A DNA stretch of 64,000 nt from Larsenimonas suaedae (GCF_023712105.1 NZ_JAMLJI010000002.1:62001-126000); one strand, 5' to 3'; shown: positions 29,547-38,934, counted from the stretch's first letter. Numbers and translations are program-made. The notes: generated by a model not told the origin, from the letters alone.

Positions 29547-29557
29547 TGTCCTCTCCT

Positions 29558-30760
29558 TTAAAACGAATCGCCCAGATACTCGGCAACGCTTGTCATGTCC
29601 TTGTCACCGCGGCCGCTGAGGTTCACAACCATCAGGTGATCCTTTGGCAGTTCCGGCGCGCGCTTGGCAATCTCGGCAAGGGCGTGCGCGGTTTCAAGCG
29701 CCGGGATGATGCCTTCCTTGCGGCAGCACAGCTGGAACGCATCGATCGCTTCCTGGTCGGTGATCGAGACGTACTCGACCCGCTTGGTGCTGTGAAGATA
29801 GGCGTGCTCCGGCCCGATGCCCGGATAGTCGAGCCCGGCCGAAATCGAGTGCGCGTCCTGAATCTGGCCGTCGACGTTTTGAAGCAGATAGGTCCGGTTG
29901 CCGTGCAGTACGCCGGGTTCGCCGCCATTGAGGCTCGCCGCGTGCTCGCCGGTCGAAATCCCATGGCCGCCGGCCTCGACGCCGATCATGTGAACGCTCT
30001 CATCCTTCAAAAACGGATGAAACAGCCCCATGGCGTTTGATCCACCGCCGATGCAAGCCACCAGCGAATCCGGCAGACGCTGTTCCTTCTCGAGCATCTG
30101 ATCACGGGTTTCATGACCGATCACGGCCTGAAAGTCTCGTACCATCGCCGGATACGGGTGCGGCCCGGCCACGGTGCCAATGATGTAGAACGTGTCATCG
30201 ACGTTGGTGACCCAGTCTCTGAGCGCCTCGTTCATCGCGTCCTTGAGCGTGCCCATGCCGGACTCGACCGGGATGACTTCCGCCCCGAGCAGGCGCATCC
30301 GGAACACGTTGGCCTGCTGGCGGTCGATGTCGGTCGCGCCCATGTAGACCACGCATTTCATGCCAAAGCGCGCCGCAACGGTTGCGGTCGCCACGCCGTG
30401 CATGCCGGCGCCGGTTTCAGCGATGATGCGGTTCTTGCCCATGCGCTTGGCCAGAAGGATCTGACCAATGCAGTTGTTGATCTTGTGCGCGCCGGTGTGA
30501 TTGAGCTCTTCGCGCTTGAAGTAGATCTTGGCGCCGCCGAAATGCTCGGTCAGGCGTTCGGCGAAATACAGCGGGCTCGGGCGGCCGACGTAATCGCGCT
30601 GAAAATAGGCAAGCTCTTCCCGAAAGGCCGGATCATCCTTGGCCGCCTCATAGCAGCCTTGGAGTTCGAGAATAAGCGGCATCAGCGTTTCGGCCACGAA
30701 CTGGCCACCGAAATCGCCGAAAAAGCCCTGCGGGTCGGGTAAAGCGGATAGTGCGGTCAT
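29558..30760 (-). CDS. trpB: Tryptophan synthase beta subunit
   Basis: PLP enzyme that condenses indole with serine to form tryptophan. 400 residues. PLP lysine is K93 in [11 protein letters not shown], the phosphate loop is GGGSNAMG, and [21 protein letters not shown] and NLSGRGDKD are all present. ATG 30760 with GAGGG upstream is the start; an in-frame extension upstream runs into the promoter region. It is the first gene of trpBA and diverges from a trpI-like regulator across 192 bases, so indoleglycerol-phosphate-dependent activation as in Pseudomonas is likely. Confidence 0.98.
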   Translation of the reverse strand: MTALSALPDPQGFFGDFGGQFVAETLMPLILELQGCYEAAKDDPAFREELAYFQRDYVGRPSPLYFAERLTEHFGGAKIYFKREELNHTGAHKINNCIGQILLAKRMGKNRIIAETGAGMHGVATATVAARFGMKCVVYMGATDIDRQQANVFRMRLLGAEVIPVESGMGTLKDAMNEALRDWVTNVDDTFYIIGTVAGPHPYPAMVRDFQAVIGHETRDQMLEKEQRLPDSLVACIGGGSNAMGLFHPFLKDESVHMIGVEAGGHGISTGEHAASLNGGEPGVLHGNRTYLLQNVDGQIQDAHSISAGLDYPGIGPEHAYLHSTKRVEYVSITDQEAIDAFQLCCRKEGIIPALETAHALAEIAKRAPELPKDHLMVVNLSGRGDKDMTSVAEYLGDSF

Positions 30761-30952
30761 TAACGAGCCCTCGTCATTGGTCGTTCGATGTCCAAAGCAT
30801 GGCAAGAAACGCCCCACTTAGAAAGCGACAATTTATCCCTTTAGCGTGACTTTTACTCACACGTTTTCAAGGTATTCACTCAGAATAATGGGATATATAC
30901 TCGGGACAACATCAAAAAAGGTAACCGATCAGATCGAACGCAAGGACGCCGC
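30761..30952. promoter_or_regulatory. Divergent control region between trpBA and trpI
   Basis: 192 bases with AT-rich stretches around 30880-30905 (GGGATATATACTC). By analogy with Pseudomonas trpI-trpBA it should hold TrpI operator sites and both promoters. I did not resolve individual operators. Confidence 0.5.
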
Positions 30953-31849
30953 ATGTCGAAGCTGCCCCCACTGAACGCGCTGCGCGCGTTCGAAGCCACC
31001 GCCCGCCTTGGAAGTGTCGTCCAGGCCGCGCGCGAACTGAACGTGACCCATGGCGCCGTCAGCCGGCACTTGAAGACCCTGGATGGGTATTTCGAGTGCG
31101 CCCTGTTCGAGCGCGCCGGTCGTCATCTGGCGTTGACCGCCGATGGCCGTCAACTCTACGGCGACGTGCACGAGGGCATCGATCGGCTGAGGCTTGGGTG
31201 TCAGGCACTGCTTGACCGACAGCGCGACGCACCGATCGTCCTGCGCTGCCCGGGCAGTTTTCTCGCCCGCTGGCTGATTCCGCACTGGGCACATCTCAAG
31301 CAGGCCGTCCCCGGCATCGATGTCCAGGTTGCCGCCAGCGACAGCGCCCTGCCCCAGCGCGGCGAGCGAGAGTCGGCGGTCGTGTTTCTGGATCATACGC
31401 CGTCGGGGGCGCTGGTCGAGCGGCTGCTCGAGGAGCGCATCGGCCCGGTCGTAAGCCCGGCCCTTGCCAAACGCTGGCAGGGTGCGCCGCCCTCCGCACT
31501 TGTTGGGACGCCACTCCTTCACACCACCTCACGCGCCGCCGCCTGGACGCACTGGGCGACCGCGCGTGGCCTCGATGCCACCACATTGACCCTGGGCCAA
31601 GGGTTCGAGCACCTTTTCTACCTGCTCGAAGCGGCGGTGTCGGGCATCGGTGTCGCCATCGCCCCGGAGCTTCTGGTCAAGGCCGATATTGATGCGGGGC
31701 GGCTGGTTGCTCCCTGGGGGTTCGAGGCCACCGGCGGGCATCTTTTTCTATGCTCGGGCGGCGCGGTGTCCGAGCGCCGACACCGCGCACTGGCCGAGTG
31801 GTTTCATACAACGCTCGCCACAGAAGGCGCACTCGCTAGGGAAGGCTGA
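30953..31849 (+). CDS. trpI: LysR-type regulator, probable TrpI
   Basis: 298 residues. N-terminal helix-turn-helix (PPLNALRAFEATARLGSVVQAARELNVTH, GAVSRHLKTLD) of the GcvA/TrpI/AmpR group, followed by a periplasmic-binding-protein-like effector domain (VLRCPGSFLARWLIPH, SGIGVAIAPELLV). TrpI of Pseudomonas binds indoleglycerol phosphate and activates trpBA. Divergent position next to trpBA supports that role here, while sequence alone only gives the subgroup. Its last 14 bases overlap the convergent amidase gene. Confidence 0.82.
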   Translation: MSKLPPLNALRAFEATARLGSVVQAARELNVTHGAVSRHLKTLDGYFECALFERAGRHLALTADGRQLYGDVHEGIDRLRLGCQALLDRQRDAPIVLRCPGSFLARWLIPHWAHLKQAVPGIDVQVAASDSALPQRGERESAVVFLDHTPSGALVERLLEERIGPVVSPALAKRWQGAPPSALVGTPLLHTTSRAAAWTHWATARGLDATTLTLGQGFEHLFYLLEAAVSGIGVAIAPELLVKADIDAGRLVAPWGFEATGGHLFLCSGGAVSERRHRALAEWFHTTLATEGALAREG

Positions 31850-33491
31850 GTCGCTGATACCAGCCTGGAGCGAGCTCTGGCGTATAGCGCGGCGCAGGCG
31901 ACTGCTTGAAAAGCGCCTGACCGAGCGCGAACAGCGTGTTCTCCTCGAACGGCCGGGCCAAAAGCGATACGCCGAACGGCATGCCCGCCTCGGTCATGCC
32001 AAGCGGCAGCGTCAGCTCCGGGGCGCCGGTCACGGTCGCCAGATACCCGATCGGGTCGTGATCGACCCTGGTGCACGTAAAGCCCGCCTTGCCAGACGGC
32101 GTGCGCGGGTGGGCCGGGCACTCCCGGGTCGGAAAGATCAACACGTCCAGATGCTGCTCGTCCATCAGCGCAACCAGCCGCTCTCGGAGCTTGGGCAACG
32201 TATAGGAGAGCGTATCCAGGTAATCGGGGGATACGGTATCGCGGCGCCCGAGGGTGTGCTCCATGCCCTCGATCCGCTCGGGATTGACCTGCTGATGCGG
32301 GTTGTGGCGATTGTTTTCCTCGCAGCGCGCGATGATGTCGTTCATGTTCGGTGGCGCGCCCGTGACGCTGTTGCCCAGAAAGCGCTCCATCGCAGGCCGG
32401 AACTCGGCGTTTTGAACCGGCGCGATCACCCGGGACCACAGCCGGTCGAACGCCCTGGGAAGCTGCACCGGCGACACCACCGCCCCGCCCTGTTCAAGCG
32501 AGGCCACAAGCGGCGTCATGGCGTCATCGATCTGGGCATTGCCTCCGTCAAGGCCGGTCACCCGGCCGACCTTGAGCCCTTCAAGCGTCGCCGGGCCGAC
32601 CTTGCCAAGCGTCTTGAGCATCGAGGCCGTGAGCCGCTCGGTCGCGTCATCGTCCGAGTCGGTGCCCGCCATCACGCGTGTAATCAGCGCGCTCCCGGAA
32701 ACGCTTCGAGTCAACGGGCCCGGGGTATCGAAGGTCGGTGACAGAGGCAGAATCCCGCTTCGGCTAATCAGGCCATAGGTCGGCCTGAGCCCGACCAGGC
32801 CAGTCACACTTGCAGGCCCCCGTACCGAGCCTTCGGTGTCGGTACCTACCGCGAACGCGGCCAGATTGGCCGCAACGCCCGCCGCCGGGCCGCTGCTGGA
32901 GCCTGAGGCGTAACGGTCCGGGTTATAGGGGTTTCGCGTGGTGCCGCCGAGAGAGCTGTACCCGGGCTGGCCGAACGACGCCGCGAACTCGGTCATGTTG
33001 GCCTTGGCCAGCACAATCGCCCCGGCCCGCCGCAACCGCTTGATCAAAAAGGCGTCGTCTCGCGGCATCGCGTTTCGAAGCGCCACCGAGCCTCCGGTGG
33101 TGGGAAGCCCCTGAACGTTGATGTTGTCCTTGACCAGAAACGGCACCCCGGCAAGCGGCCCGACCTCGTCGCCTCGCGCCCGGGCGCGATCAATGGCGCG
33201 AGCCTGATCGAGTGCCCGCGGGTTGACGCGCAGGATGGCATTGACGCCGGGGCCGGTATCATCAAAGGCCCGAATTCGACGCAGATACCACTGCACCAGC
33301 TCGGTCGAGCTGATACGGCCATCGTTCAAGGCCGCCACCAACTCCGGAACCGTTTTCTGAAACGGTGAAAACCCATCGGCGCGGCTGTCGCTTGCCGAGA
33401 CCATCGACGTCAAAAGCATAACCAGGGCGATGATCAGGCCAAGGATTGAGCGATGAATGCCGCGTGGGTAAACACTGCGCGGGAGCGCCAT
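31836..33491 (-). CDS. Exported amidase-signature hydrolase
   Basis: 551 residues. Signal peptide (about 1-38: LGLIIALVMLLTSMVSASDSRADG) suggests export to the periplasm. The amidase signature domain has catalytic Lys in PFLVKDNINVQG, cis-Ser in GSSSGPAAGVAAN and nucleophile Ser in GTDTEGSVRGP. The usual GG before the nucleophile is EG here. Members hydrolyse amides, peptide amides or nitrile-derived substrates; the substrate is not clear. GGAGA precedes the ATG. The gene is single and its end overlaps trpI by 14 bases. Confidence 0.9.
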   Translation of the reverse strand: MALPRSVYPRGIHRSILGLIIALVMLLTSMVSASDSRADGFSPFQKTVPELVAALNDGRISSTELVQWYLRRIRAFDDTGPGVNAILRVNPRALDQARAIDRARARGDEVGPLAGVPFLVKDNINVQGLPTTGGSVALRNAMPRDDAFLIKRLRRAGAIVLAKANMTEFAASFGQPGYSSLGGTTRNPYNPDRYASGSSSGPAAGVAANLAAFAVGTDTEGSVRGPASVTGLVGLRPTYGLISRSGILPLSPTFDTPGPLTRSVSGSALITRVMAGTDSDDDATERLTASMLKTLGKVGPATLEGLKVGRVTGLDGGNAQIDDAMTPLVASLEQGGAVVSPVQLPRAFDRLWSRVIAPVQNAEFRPAMERFLGNSVTGAPPNMNDIIARCEENNRHNPHQQVNPERIEGMEHTLGRRDTVSPDYLDTLSYTLPKLRERLVALMDEQHLDVLIFPTRECPAHPRTPSGKAGFTCTRVDHDPIGYLATVTGAPELTLPLGMTEAGMPFGVSLLARPFEENTLFALGQALFKQSPAPRYTPELAPGWYQRLSLP

Positions 33492-33626
33492 GTCGTCTCC
33501 GAACTCGTAAAGCGTTTGGAGCGAGACTTAACCGGAACGGTGAAAAAATGACCACATCGACGAACGTCTAACCGCCCTGGCGGCCGCAGGGCGCTGGGGG
33601 CCAAGCGCTGTTTAAAAATGTATCCG

Positions 33627-33651
33627 GGCCGCCGCCTGGGAAATGGCGGCC
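33627..33651 (-). terminator. Possible terminator after the fdh operon
   Basis: GGCCGCC/GGCGGCC stem, with five T residues eight bases after the stem on the minus strand. The gap before the T tract makes it a weak candidate. Confidence 0.4.
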
Positions 33652-33671
33652 GCCGTGAGAGGCGTCAACGC

Positions 33672-33947
33672 CTAGAAAGAGCCCATCGAGGTGCGTGCAA
33701 CGTCAGTCAGCGCAAGGGCAAGTCCCGGGCTGCGCCCTGACCGCGCCGTACTCACGACCCATGCCTTGCGCTCAAGCTCGAGTGCACTGCGGTACACCAG
33801 CGCGTGCTCGAGCTCAAAGGCCCGGGCAAGCCGGCCGGTATCGCGCCCGACGCCGTCATCAAGCGCGGTAACGATCAACGCCTCGAGCGGTGCAAGATCG
33901 CTTCGATGCTCAAGCAGCGCATGCGCCTTGTTGACGGTGTCGTTCAT
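33672..33947 (-). CDS. Small protein in the fdhD operon, possible winged-helix fold
   Basis: 91 residues, no recognised family. The middle (LEALIVTALDDGVGRDTGRLARAFELEHALVYRS) looks like a helix-turn-helix, followed by KAWVVSTARSGRSPGLALALT, which could be the wing. Its ATG overlaps the stop of the molybdoenzyme gene by four bases (ATGA), so it is translationally coupled to it. That coupling suggests a role in maturation or control of the enzyme, but the function is unknown. Confidence 0.75.
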   Translation of the reverse strand: MNDTVNKAHALLEHRSDLAPLEALIVTALDDGVGRDTGRLARAFELEHALVYRSALELERKAWVVSTARSGRSPGLALALTDVARTSMGSF

Positions 33948-36229
33948 CAGGCCAGCCGCTGGCTTTTCACCAGCCGAACCGCCACCGATTTGGAGTTGGG
34001 CGTGTTGCTTTCGATGCCAACGCTGTCCAGCGGAATCAGCGGATTGGTTTCGGGGTAATAGGCCGCGGCGCAGCCCGCCGGCGTATCGTAGCGCACGACC
34101 TTGAACGCGGCCGCACGCCGAGTTTGACCATCCGATTCATCGCCGATCAGATCCACGAACTCGCCGGCTTCGAGCCCGAGGCGGGCCATGTCCTCCGAAT
34201 TCACGAAAATGACCTGACGCTGACCTTCCACGCCGCGGTAGCGGTCGTTGTAGCCATACACGGTGGTGTTGTACTGATCGTGGCTTCGAAGGGTCTGAAG
34301 CGTGAGCCAGTTCGAGCGCGCCCTGAGTTTCTGATGAAGCACCTCGGCCGGCAGCGCCGCTGCACTGAACCGGGCCTGTCCGGTCTCGGTCGGAAAGGTG
34401 CGCGAGACGTTGGGGTTATCGAGCCAGAAACCGCGCGGGGCGCGAACGCGCTCGTTGAAGCCGTCAAAGCCCGGGATCACCCGAGCGATGTGCTCGCGGA
34501 TGACGTCGTAGTCGGCGCGAAGCGCGGCCCAGTCGACCACATCATTCCCGAGCACCCGCTCGGCGACCTGCGTGAGAATCTCGACTTCACTGACAAGCGT
34601 GCTGGCGGCCGGCTTATGGATGCCCGCCGAGCCGTGGACCATGCTCATCGAGTCCTCGACCGTGATCAATTGCGGCGTGCCATCGGCCTTGCGATCGACC
34701 TCGACCCGCCCGAGGCAGGGCAAAATCAACGCGTCCTGGCCAGTCACCAGGTGGCTGCGGTTGAGCTTGGTCGAGATGTGCACGGTCAGATTGCATTGTT
34801 TAAGTGCCCGCTCGCAGACCGCGCTGTCGGACGTGGCGCGGGCGAAATTGCCGGCAAGGCCAATAAAAAGCTTGGCGCGCCCCTCATCCATTGCCCGCAC
34901 GGCGTTGACGGTATCCACCCCGTGCGCTCGCGGCATCGGCGTGTGGTAGGCCGCCTCCAGCGCATCGAGAAACTCGGGCGCCGGCTTCTCATAAATGCCC
35001 ATGGTGCGATCGCCCTGCACGTTGGAATGCCCCCGCACCGGGCAGGTGCCGGCGCCGGGCTTGCCGATGTTGCCCTTGAGCAGCAACAGATTGACCACTT
35101 CTCGAATCGTTGCCACCGAGTGCTCGTGCTGGGTCAGCCCCATCGCCCAGCAGATGATGGTGGCGTTGGAGCGCATGTAGACCTCGGCGGCCTCGATGAT
35201 CTCCGAGCGCGCAAGCCCTGACTGATCCTCGATCGCCGCCCAGGGCGTCGCCGCCACCTCGGCGCGATACGCTGCAAGCCCGTCGGTGTGGCGGGCGATA
35301 AAGGCGTGATCGAGCGCCTCACCCGTGACGTCATCGCGCTCGAACAGCACTTTCGCCATGCCGCGCACGGCGGCCATGTCGCCGCCGAGTTTCGGGCAAT
35401 AGTAGAACGTACTGACCCGGCCGCTGCCGTTGGTGGCCATTTCGAGCTTTCGCTGCGGGTCGGCGAACCGCTCCAGGCCGCGCTCCTTCAGCGTATTGAA
35501 GGCAACGATCTCACAGCCGCGGTCGGCGGCCTCCCTGAGCGTGCCAAGCATGCGCGGATGGTTGGTGCCGGGGTTCTGACCGAAGGTAAAAATCGCCTCG
35601 GCCTCTTCGAAATCCTCGAGCAATACGCTGCCCTTGCCCACACCGAGCGAGGCCTCGAGCGCCGCACCGCTGGCCTCATGGCACATGTTGGAGCAGTCCG
35701 GCAGATTATTGGTGCCAAAAAGCCGGGCCAGGAGCTGGAACACGTAGGCCGATTCGTTGCAGGCCTTGCCGGAGGTGTAGAACACCGCCTCGTTCGGACC
35801 CTCAAGTGCCTTCATGTGGTCGGCGATCAGGTCGAACGCCTCGTGCCACTCGATGGGCTCGTAATGGTCGGTGGCGGCGTTATAGCGCATTGGCGCGGTC
35901 AACCGGCCCTGATCCTCGAGACGAAAATCATCCCACCCCATCATCTCGCTGACACTGTGGCGCTTGAAAAAACGGGGCGTCACGCGTTTGGCGGTGGTTT
36001 CCCAGGTAACGGCCTTGACGCCGTTTTCGCAGAATTCGAACGACGAGCCGTGTTCGGGGTCGCCCCAGGCGCAGCCGGGGCAATCGAAGCCATCGGGCTG
36101 ATTGAGTTTCAAAAGCGCCCGAACGTTTGAAAGCGGTGCGCGGCTTTCGGCGATGAACTTGCCAACGGACTTGAGGGCGCCCCAGCCAGCGGCCGGGTGG
36201 TGGTACTCGTGGATGCGTTCTTTACTCAT
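33947..36229 (-). CDS. FdhF/YdeP-family molybdopterin oxidoreductase
   Basis: Large catalytic protein of the molybdopterin oxidoreductase superfamily, 760 residues, YdeP type (E. coli YdeP is linked to acid resistance). Features: an N-terminal CPGCAWGD Cys pair in place of a full four-Cys cluster motif, SGKACNESAYVFQLLARLFGTNN, the possible Mo-ligand region SNMCHEASG, FGQNPGTNHPRM, a middle pterin-binding part (GQGDRTMG), and a C-terminal aspartate-decarboxylase-like beta domain (LRSHDQYNTT...GYNDRYRG). No separate Fe-S or cytochrome subunit lies next to it. Start ATG 36229 with AAGG upstream. FdhD immediately upstream (45 bases) should sulfurate its cofactor. Substrate is unknown; formate is plausible. 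Confidence 0.9.
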   Translation of the reverse strand: MSKERIHEYHHPAAGWGALKSVGKFIAESRAPLSNVRALLKLNQPDGFDCPGCAWGDPEHGSSFEFCENGVKAVTWETTAKRVTPRFFKRHSVSEMMGWDDFRLEDQGRLTAPMRYNAATDHYEPIEWHEAFDLIADHMKALEGPNEAVFYTSGKACNESAYVFQLLARLFGTNNLPDCSNMCHEASGAALEASLGVGKGSVLLEDFEEAEAIFTFGQNPGTNHPRMLGTLREAADRGCEIVAFNTLKERGLERFADPQRKLEMATNGSGRVSTFYYCPKLGGDMAAVRGMAKVLFERDDVTGEALDHAFIARHTDGLAAYRAEVAATPWAAIEDQSGLARSEIIEAAEVYMRSNATIICWAMGLTQHEHSVATIREVVNLLLLKGNIGKPGAGTCPVRGHSNVQGDRTMGIYEKPAPEFLDALEAAYHTPMPRAHGVDTVNAVRAMDEGRAKLFIGLAGNFARATSDSAVCERALKQCNLTVHISTKLNRSHLVTGQDALILPCLGRVEVDRKADGTPQLITVEDSMSMVHGSAGIHKPAASTLVSEVEILTQVAERVLGNDVVDWAALRADYDVIREHIARVIPGFDGFNERVRAPRGFWLDNPNVSRTFPTETGQARFSAAALPAEVLHQKLRARSNWLTLQTLRSHDQYNTTVYGYNDRYRGVEGQRQVIFVNSEDMARLGLEAGEFVDLIGDESDGQTRRAAAFKVVRYDTPAGCAAAYYPETNPLIPLDSVGIESNTPNSKSVAVRLVKSQRLA

Positions 36230-36274
36230 GATAAGCCTTGCGCGCCGCCAGGGCGGCGCATCACCGTTCAAACA

Positions 36275-37033
36275 TCAATCGGGGTCCCGGCCGCGACTCA
36301 GCAACTGAAGCCTGTGCCCGCGATGGCAACAGATGAGGTTGAGTCCGCACAGACGGGCGGTTTCCACGGCGAGCGTCGAAGGCAGCGACAGTGTGCCAAG
36401 CGAGGTCACGCCTGCACGCACGCTCTTTTGAATCAGCTCGAGGCTGCATCGGCTCGAAATCAGAACCGTCTGCGGCATCGTGCCCAAAAGCCCCTTGCCA
36501 AGCAGCTTATCCAGCGCGTTATGGCGCCCGATGTCGCGACCTGATGTGAGACGCGCCTGATCATCGACCCCAAGCGCCACGTGATAGCCGGCCTGACTGC
36601 GCGCATTCAGCGCCTCAAGCAGGGTCTGCCACTGCTCGGGGGCGGGCAACCCTGCCGGCGGAAGCTGGCGCAGCCCTTCGAACATCAGCCCTTCCTCGGC
36701 CGTGCCACAGCGCCCGCAGCTGCTGGTAGAGGCACCAACCCGCCGACGCTCTCGGGCCTGCGCCTCCAGATGCTCAGGCACGGTAAGTCGCACCAGATGG
36801 CCGTGTCGCAGCGGTCGTTGATCGATGGCCTCTATCTGACTGACGTGTCGAATCAAGCCTTCGCTGAACGCGAATCCGGTGGCCCAGGCCTCGAGGTCTT
36901 CGGGCGAGGCCAGAACGGAGGCAAAGGCCATCTCGTTCAGGGCAAGCGTTACCGCCTGCTCCTCCGGGCCATTCAGGCTCTCTGGCCGCAAATCAACGGC
37001 CCATTCGTAGACGTTTGGCGTTTTAGAAGACAT
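36275..37033 (-). CDS. fdhD: Formate dehydrogenase sulfurtransferase FdhD
   Basis: Cytoplasmic protein that transfers sulfur from IscS to the Mo-bis-MGD cofactor of formate dehydrogenases. 252 residues with the active CxxC as SSCGRCG near residue 106, plus ATGFAFSEGLI, GRDIGRHNALDKLLG, SSRCSLELIQK and RAGVTSLGTLSLPSTLAVE, all family-typical. Its adjacency to a YdeP-type molybdoenzyme indicates that enzyme is the client. It leads the three-gene operon fdhD-ydeP-small protein. The ribosome binding site is weak. Confidence 0.95.
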   Translation of the reverse strand: MSSKTPNVYEWAVDLRPESLNGPEEQAVTLALNEMAFASVLASPEDLEAWATGFAFSEGLIRHVSQIEAIDQRPLRHGHLVRLTVPEHLEAQARERRRVGASTSSCGRCGTAEEGLMFEGLRQLPPAGLPAPEQWQTLLEALNARSQAGYHVALGVDDQARLTSGRDIGRHNALDKLLGKGLLGTMPQTVLISSRCSLELIQKSVRAGVTSLGTLSLPSTLAVETARLCGLNLICCHRGHRLQLLSRGRDPD

Positions 37034-37213
37034 AACAGGGACTCACGTTGGGGTCGGTTCGAGCCGCCGTGTACCACTAAAGTTTACGGCGATAACAACA
37101 AGCAGGCTAATCAACAGCGCCGATATCGACATAGAGCGTATCTATCAAAAGTGGCGCCAGGCCCGCGCTGGCGTGTTTGAGGATAGAACGCGAACGCCCG
37201 CACGGGCCGGCGC

Positions 37214-38071
37214 TCAAAAGACACCAAGCACCGCACTGAGGCGGGCAAGCTGGTAGTCGCGCCGCTTCCATAAAAGCCCCAGCCGCGATGGCGCAGGCAG
37301 CGATGGCAGCGCATGGCACGTCAAGGGTTCGTCGGTCAGCGTGGCCGCCAGACGCTCGGGCACCACGGTCACGGCGCGGTCCTGCTTCAAGAGCACGATC
37401 AGCATCGCCATGGAGTCGACCTCGACCACCGCCTCGGTATTGGCACCCTCGCGCTCGAGGCGCGCACGGATCAACTGGTGCTGCTGCATGTCGGAGGTCA
37501 GCATGTAAAGCGGCTGTCCGGCAAGTGAGGCCCAGTCCACCGGCTCGGAAAGTTCAACCGAGGGCGAGGCCAGCACGCTGTACTGCTCCTCGAACAGCGG
37601 CCGCGCCACAAAAGGCTCCGCCGCCGGCAAATCCAGATAGCTGATCGCGAGATCGACCTCCTCGTCGGCAAGCGCCTGCATCAACGCAAGCGCGGTGTAC
37701 TCGCGAACGCGGAGTCGAAGCGACGGGAACGCGGTGCGAAGCCCAGCCAGGCGCGAGGCGACCTCACCGAGCGCCGAGGGCACGATGCCGATGGTCAACC
37801 AACCGCTTGGGCCCTGGGTCGGGTCCAGCTCGGCGTAAAGCTCGTCGAATTCCGACAGGATGCGGCGGGCGTGCGCCAGCACTCGCTGACCTTCCTGGGT
37901 AAACCCTTCAAAGCGGCGCCCACGGCGAATGAGCGGCGTGCCCAGTTCCTGTTCGAGCTGCTTGAGCCGGGCAGAGAGCGTCGGCTGGGTGACGTTGACG
38001 CGCTCGGCCGCCCGCCCGAAGTGGCGCTCGCGCGCGAGTGCAACCAGAAAGCGGAGCTGGCGATGATCCAT
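37214..38071 (-). CDS. LysR-family transcriptional regulator
   Basis: 285 residues. N-terminal winged helix (RQLRFLVALARERHFGRAAERVNVTQPTLSARLKQLEQELGTPLIRRGRR) and a substrate-binding domain (WLTIGIVPSALGEVASRLAGL, YSVLASPSVEL, LIVLLKQDRAVTVVPERLA). Its regulon is not identifiable from sequence. It lies two bases downstream of a HAD phosphatase gene on the same strand and upstream of fdhD, so it could control the fdh operon; that is inference from position. A GC-rich hairpin with four T residues lies downstream (about 37150-37175). Confidence 0.88.
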   Translation of the reverse strand: MDHRQLRFLVALARERHFGRAAERVNVTQPTLSARLKQLEQELGTPLIRRGRRFEGFTQEGQRVLAHARRILSEFDELYAELDPTQGPSGWLTIGIVPSALGEVASRLAGLRTAFPSLRLRVREYTALALMQALADEEVDLAISYLDLPAAEPFVARPLFEEQYSVLASPSVELSEPVDWASLAGQPLYMLTSDMQQHQLIRARLEREGANTEAVVEVDSMAMLIVLLKQDRAVTVVPERLAATLTDEPLTCHALPSLPAPSRLGLLWKRRDYQLARLSAVLGVF

Positions 38072-38073
38072 GC

Positions 38074-38739
38074 TCAGGCGAGCCGGTGCGCTTCGATCCA
38101 GCCAAGCGCGGCGGTCATGTCATGTGCAACGAACACCGCCCCGCTGAAGTCATGCGCGGCCGAATACGCGTTTGGAATGGCGATCACCTCGACGCCGGCG
38201 CGCACGGCCGACGTGACCCCGTGCGAGGTGTCCTCAAGCGCGATCGCCTCGTGGGGCGCCAGTCCCATCACGTCAAGCGCGCGGGTATAGCTTTCCGGGT
38301 CGGGTTTACTGCGCGCCACATCCTGGCGCGCGACTCGCACCTCAAACGCCTGCCCATGCCCCAGGTTTTCAAGAATCGCATCGACTTCCTCATGGCCGCT
38401 GCCGGTCACCAGCGCGCGCCGAAGCCCAAGCGCCTCACAGCGCGCAAGGGTTGCCTCGACGCCTTCGAGCATGGCCAAGGGGGAGCGCCGGAAGCATTCG
38501 GCGGTGCGCGCGGTCTTTTCATTGATGAGCACCTCGTCAGCCACATCCAGCGCCGGATGCAGCTGTTTCAGACGCTCGACACTGGTGGTCACGGGGTTGC
38601 CGGAGTAATGCGCCTTGTACTCGTCCTCGTCGATGTGAACCTCGTACGGGGCAAGCACATCGTTCCACACCGCCCGGTGCGCGCTTTCGGAATCGACCAG
38701 GGTGCCGTCGCAGTCGAACAGGATGGCCTTGAGCGTCAT
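38074..38739 (-). CDS. HAD-family hydrolase (beta-phosphoglucomutase/phosphatase-like)
   Basis: Cytoplasmic phosphatase or phosphomutase, 221 residues. HAD motif I is LFDCDGTLVDSE, motif II is RRALVTGSG, motif III K is in RSKPDPESY and motif IV is IALEDTSHG. The four-helix cap between motif I and II is of C1 type, as in PGMB and 2-deoxyglucose-6-phosphatase. Start ATG 38739 with AGGA upstream; an in-frame ATG at 38766 adds nine residues. It is operonic with the following LysR gene (two-base gap). Substrate is unknown. Confidence 0.88.
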   Translation of the reverse strand: MTLKAILFDCDGTLVDSESAHRAVWNDVLAPYEVHIDEDEYKAHYSGNPVTTSVERLKQLHPALDVADEVLINEKTARTAECFRRSPLAMLEGVEATLARCEALGLRRALVTGSGHEEVDAILENLGHGQAFEVRVARQDVARSKPDPESYTRALDVMGLAPHEAIALEDTSHGVTSAVRAGVEVIAIPNAYSAAHDFSGAVFVAHDMTAALGWIEAHRLA

Positions 38740-38818
38740 TTGAGGGTCCTTAAAGTCAGAGATCACATCGGAAAGCCCAACAGTAGCATGGCGCCCACGG
38801 GACAGCGACGCCGCGCCT

Positions 38819-38869
38819 CACCCGGCTACTGCCGTCACCCGGCCATCGCCCTCACCCGGCCATCGCCCT
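38819..38869. repeat. Three 17-bp tandem repeats upstream of the DHB operon
   Basis: CACCCGGCCATCGCCCT occurs twice in perfect tandem at 38836-38852 and 38853-38869. A diverged copy (CACCCGGCTACTGCCGT) lies directly before at 38819-38835. Located between the HAD gene start and the Fur box of the DHB operon. Confidence 0.9.
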
Positions 38870-38934
38870 CACGCGGAAGGCTCGACATCCGGGCGGCAAT
38901 GAAAGGCACTACCAAAAAGCAAGGCAAATGATTT

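Noticed and set aside
33379-33671. Possible extra gene between the amidase and the fdh operon
   Set aside because: Only short frames without ribosome binding site; the region holds a GC-rich hairpin and the amidase promoter area.
38767-38931. Possible protein gene overlapping the 17-bp repeats
   Set aside because: The in-frame continuation is an antisense extension of the HAD gene region; repeat unit is not a multiple of three.
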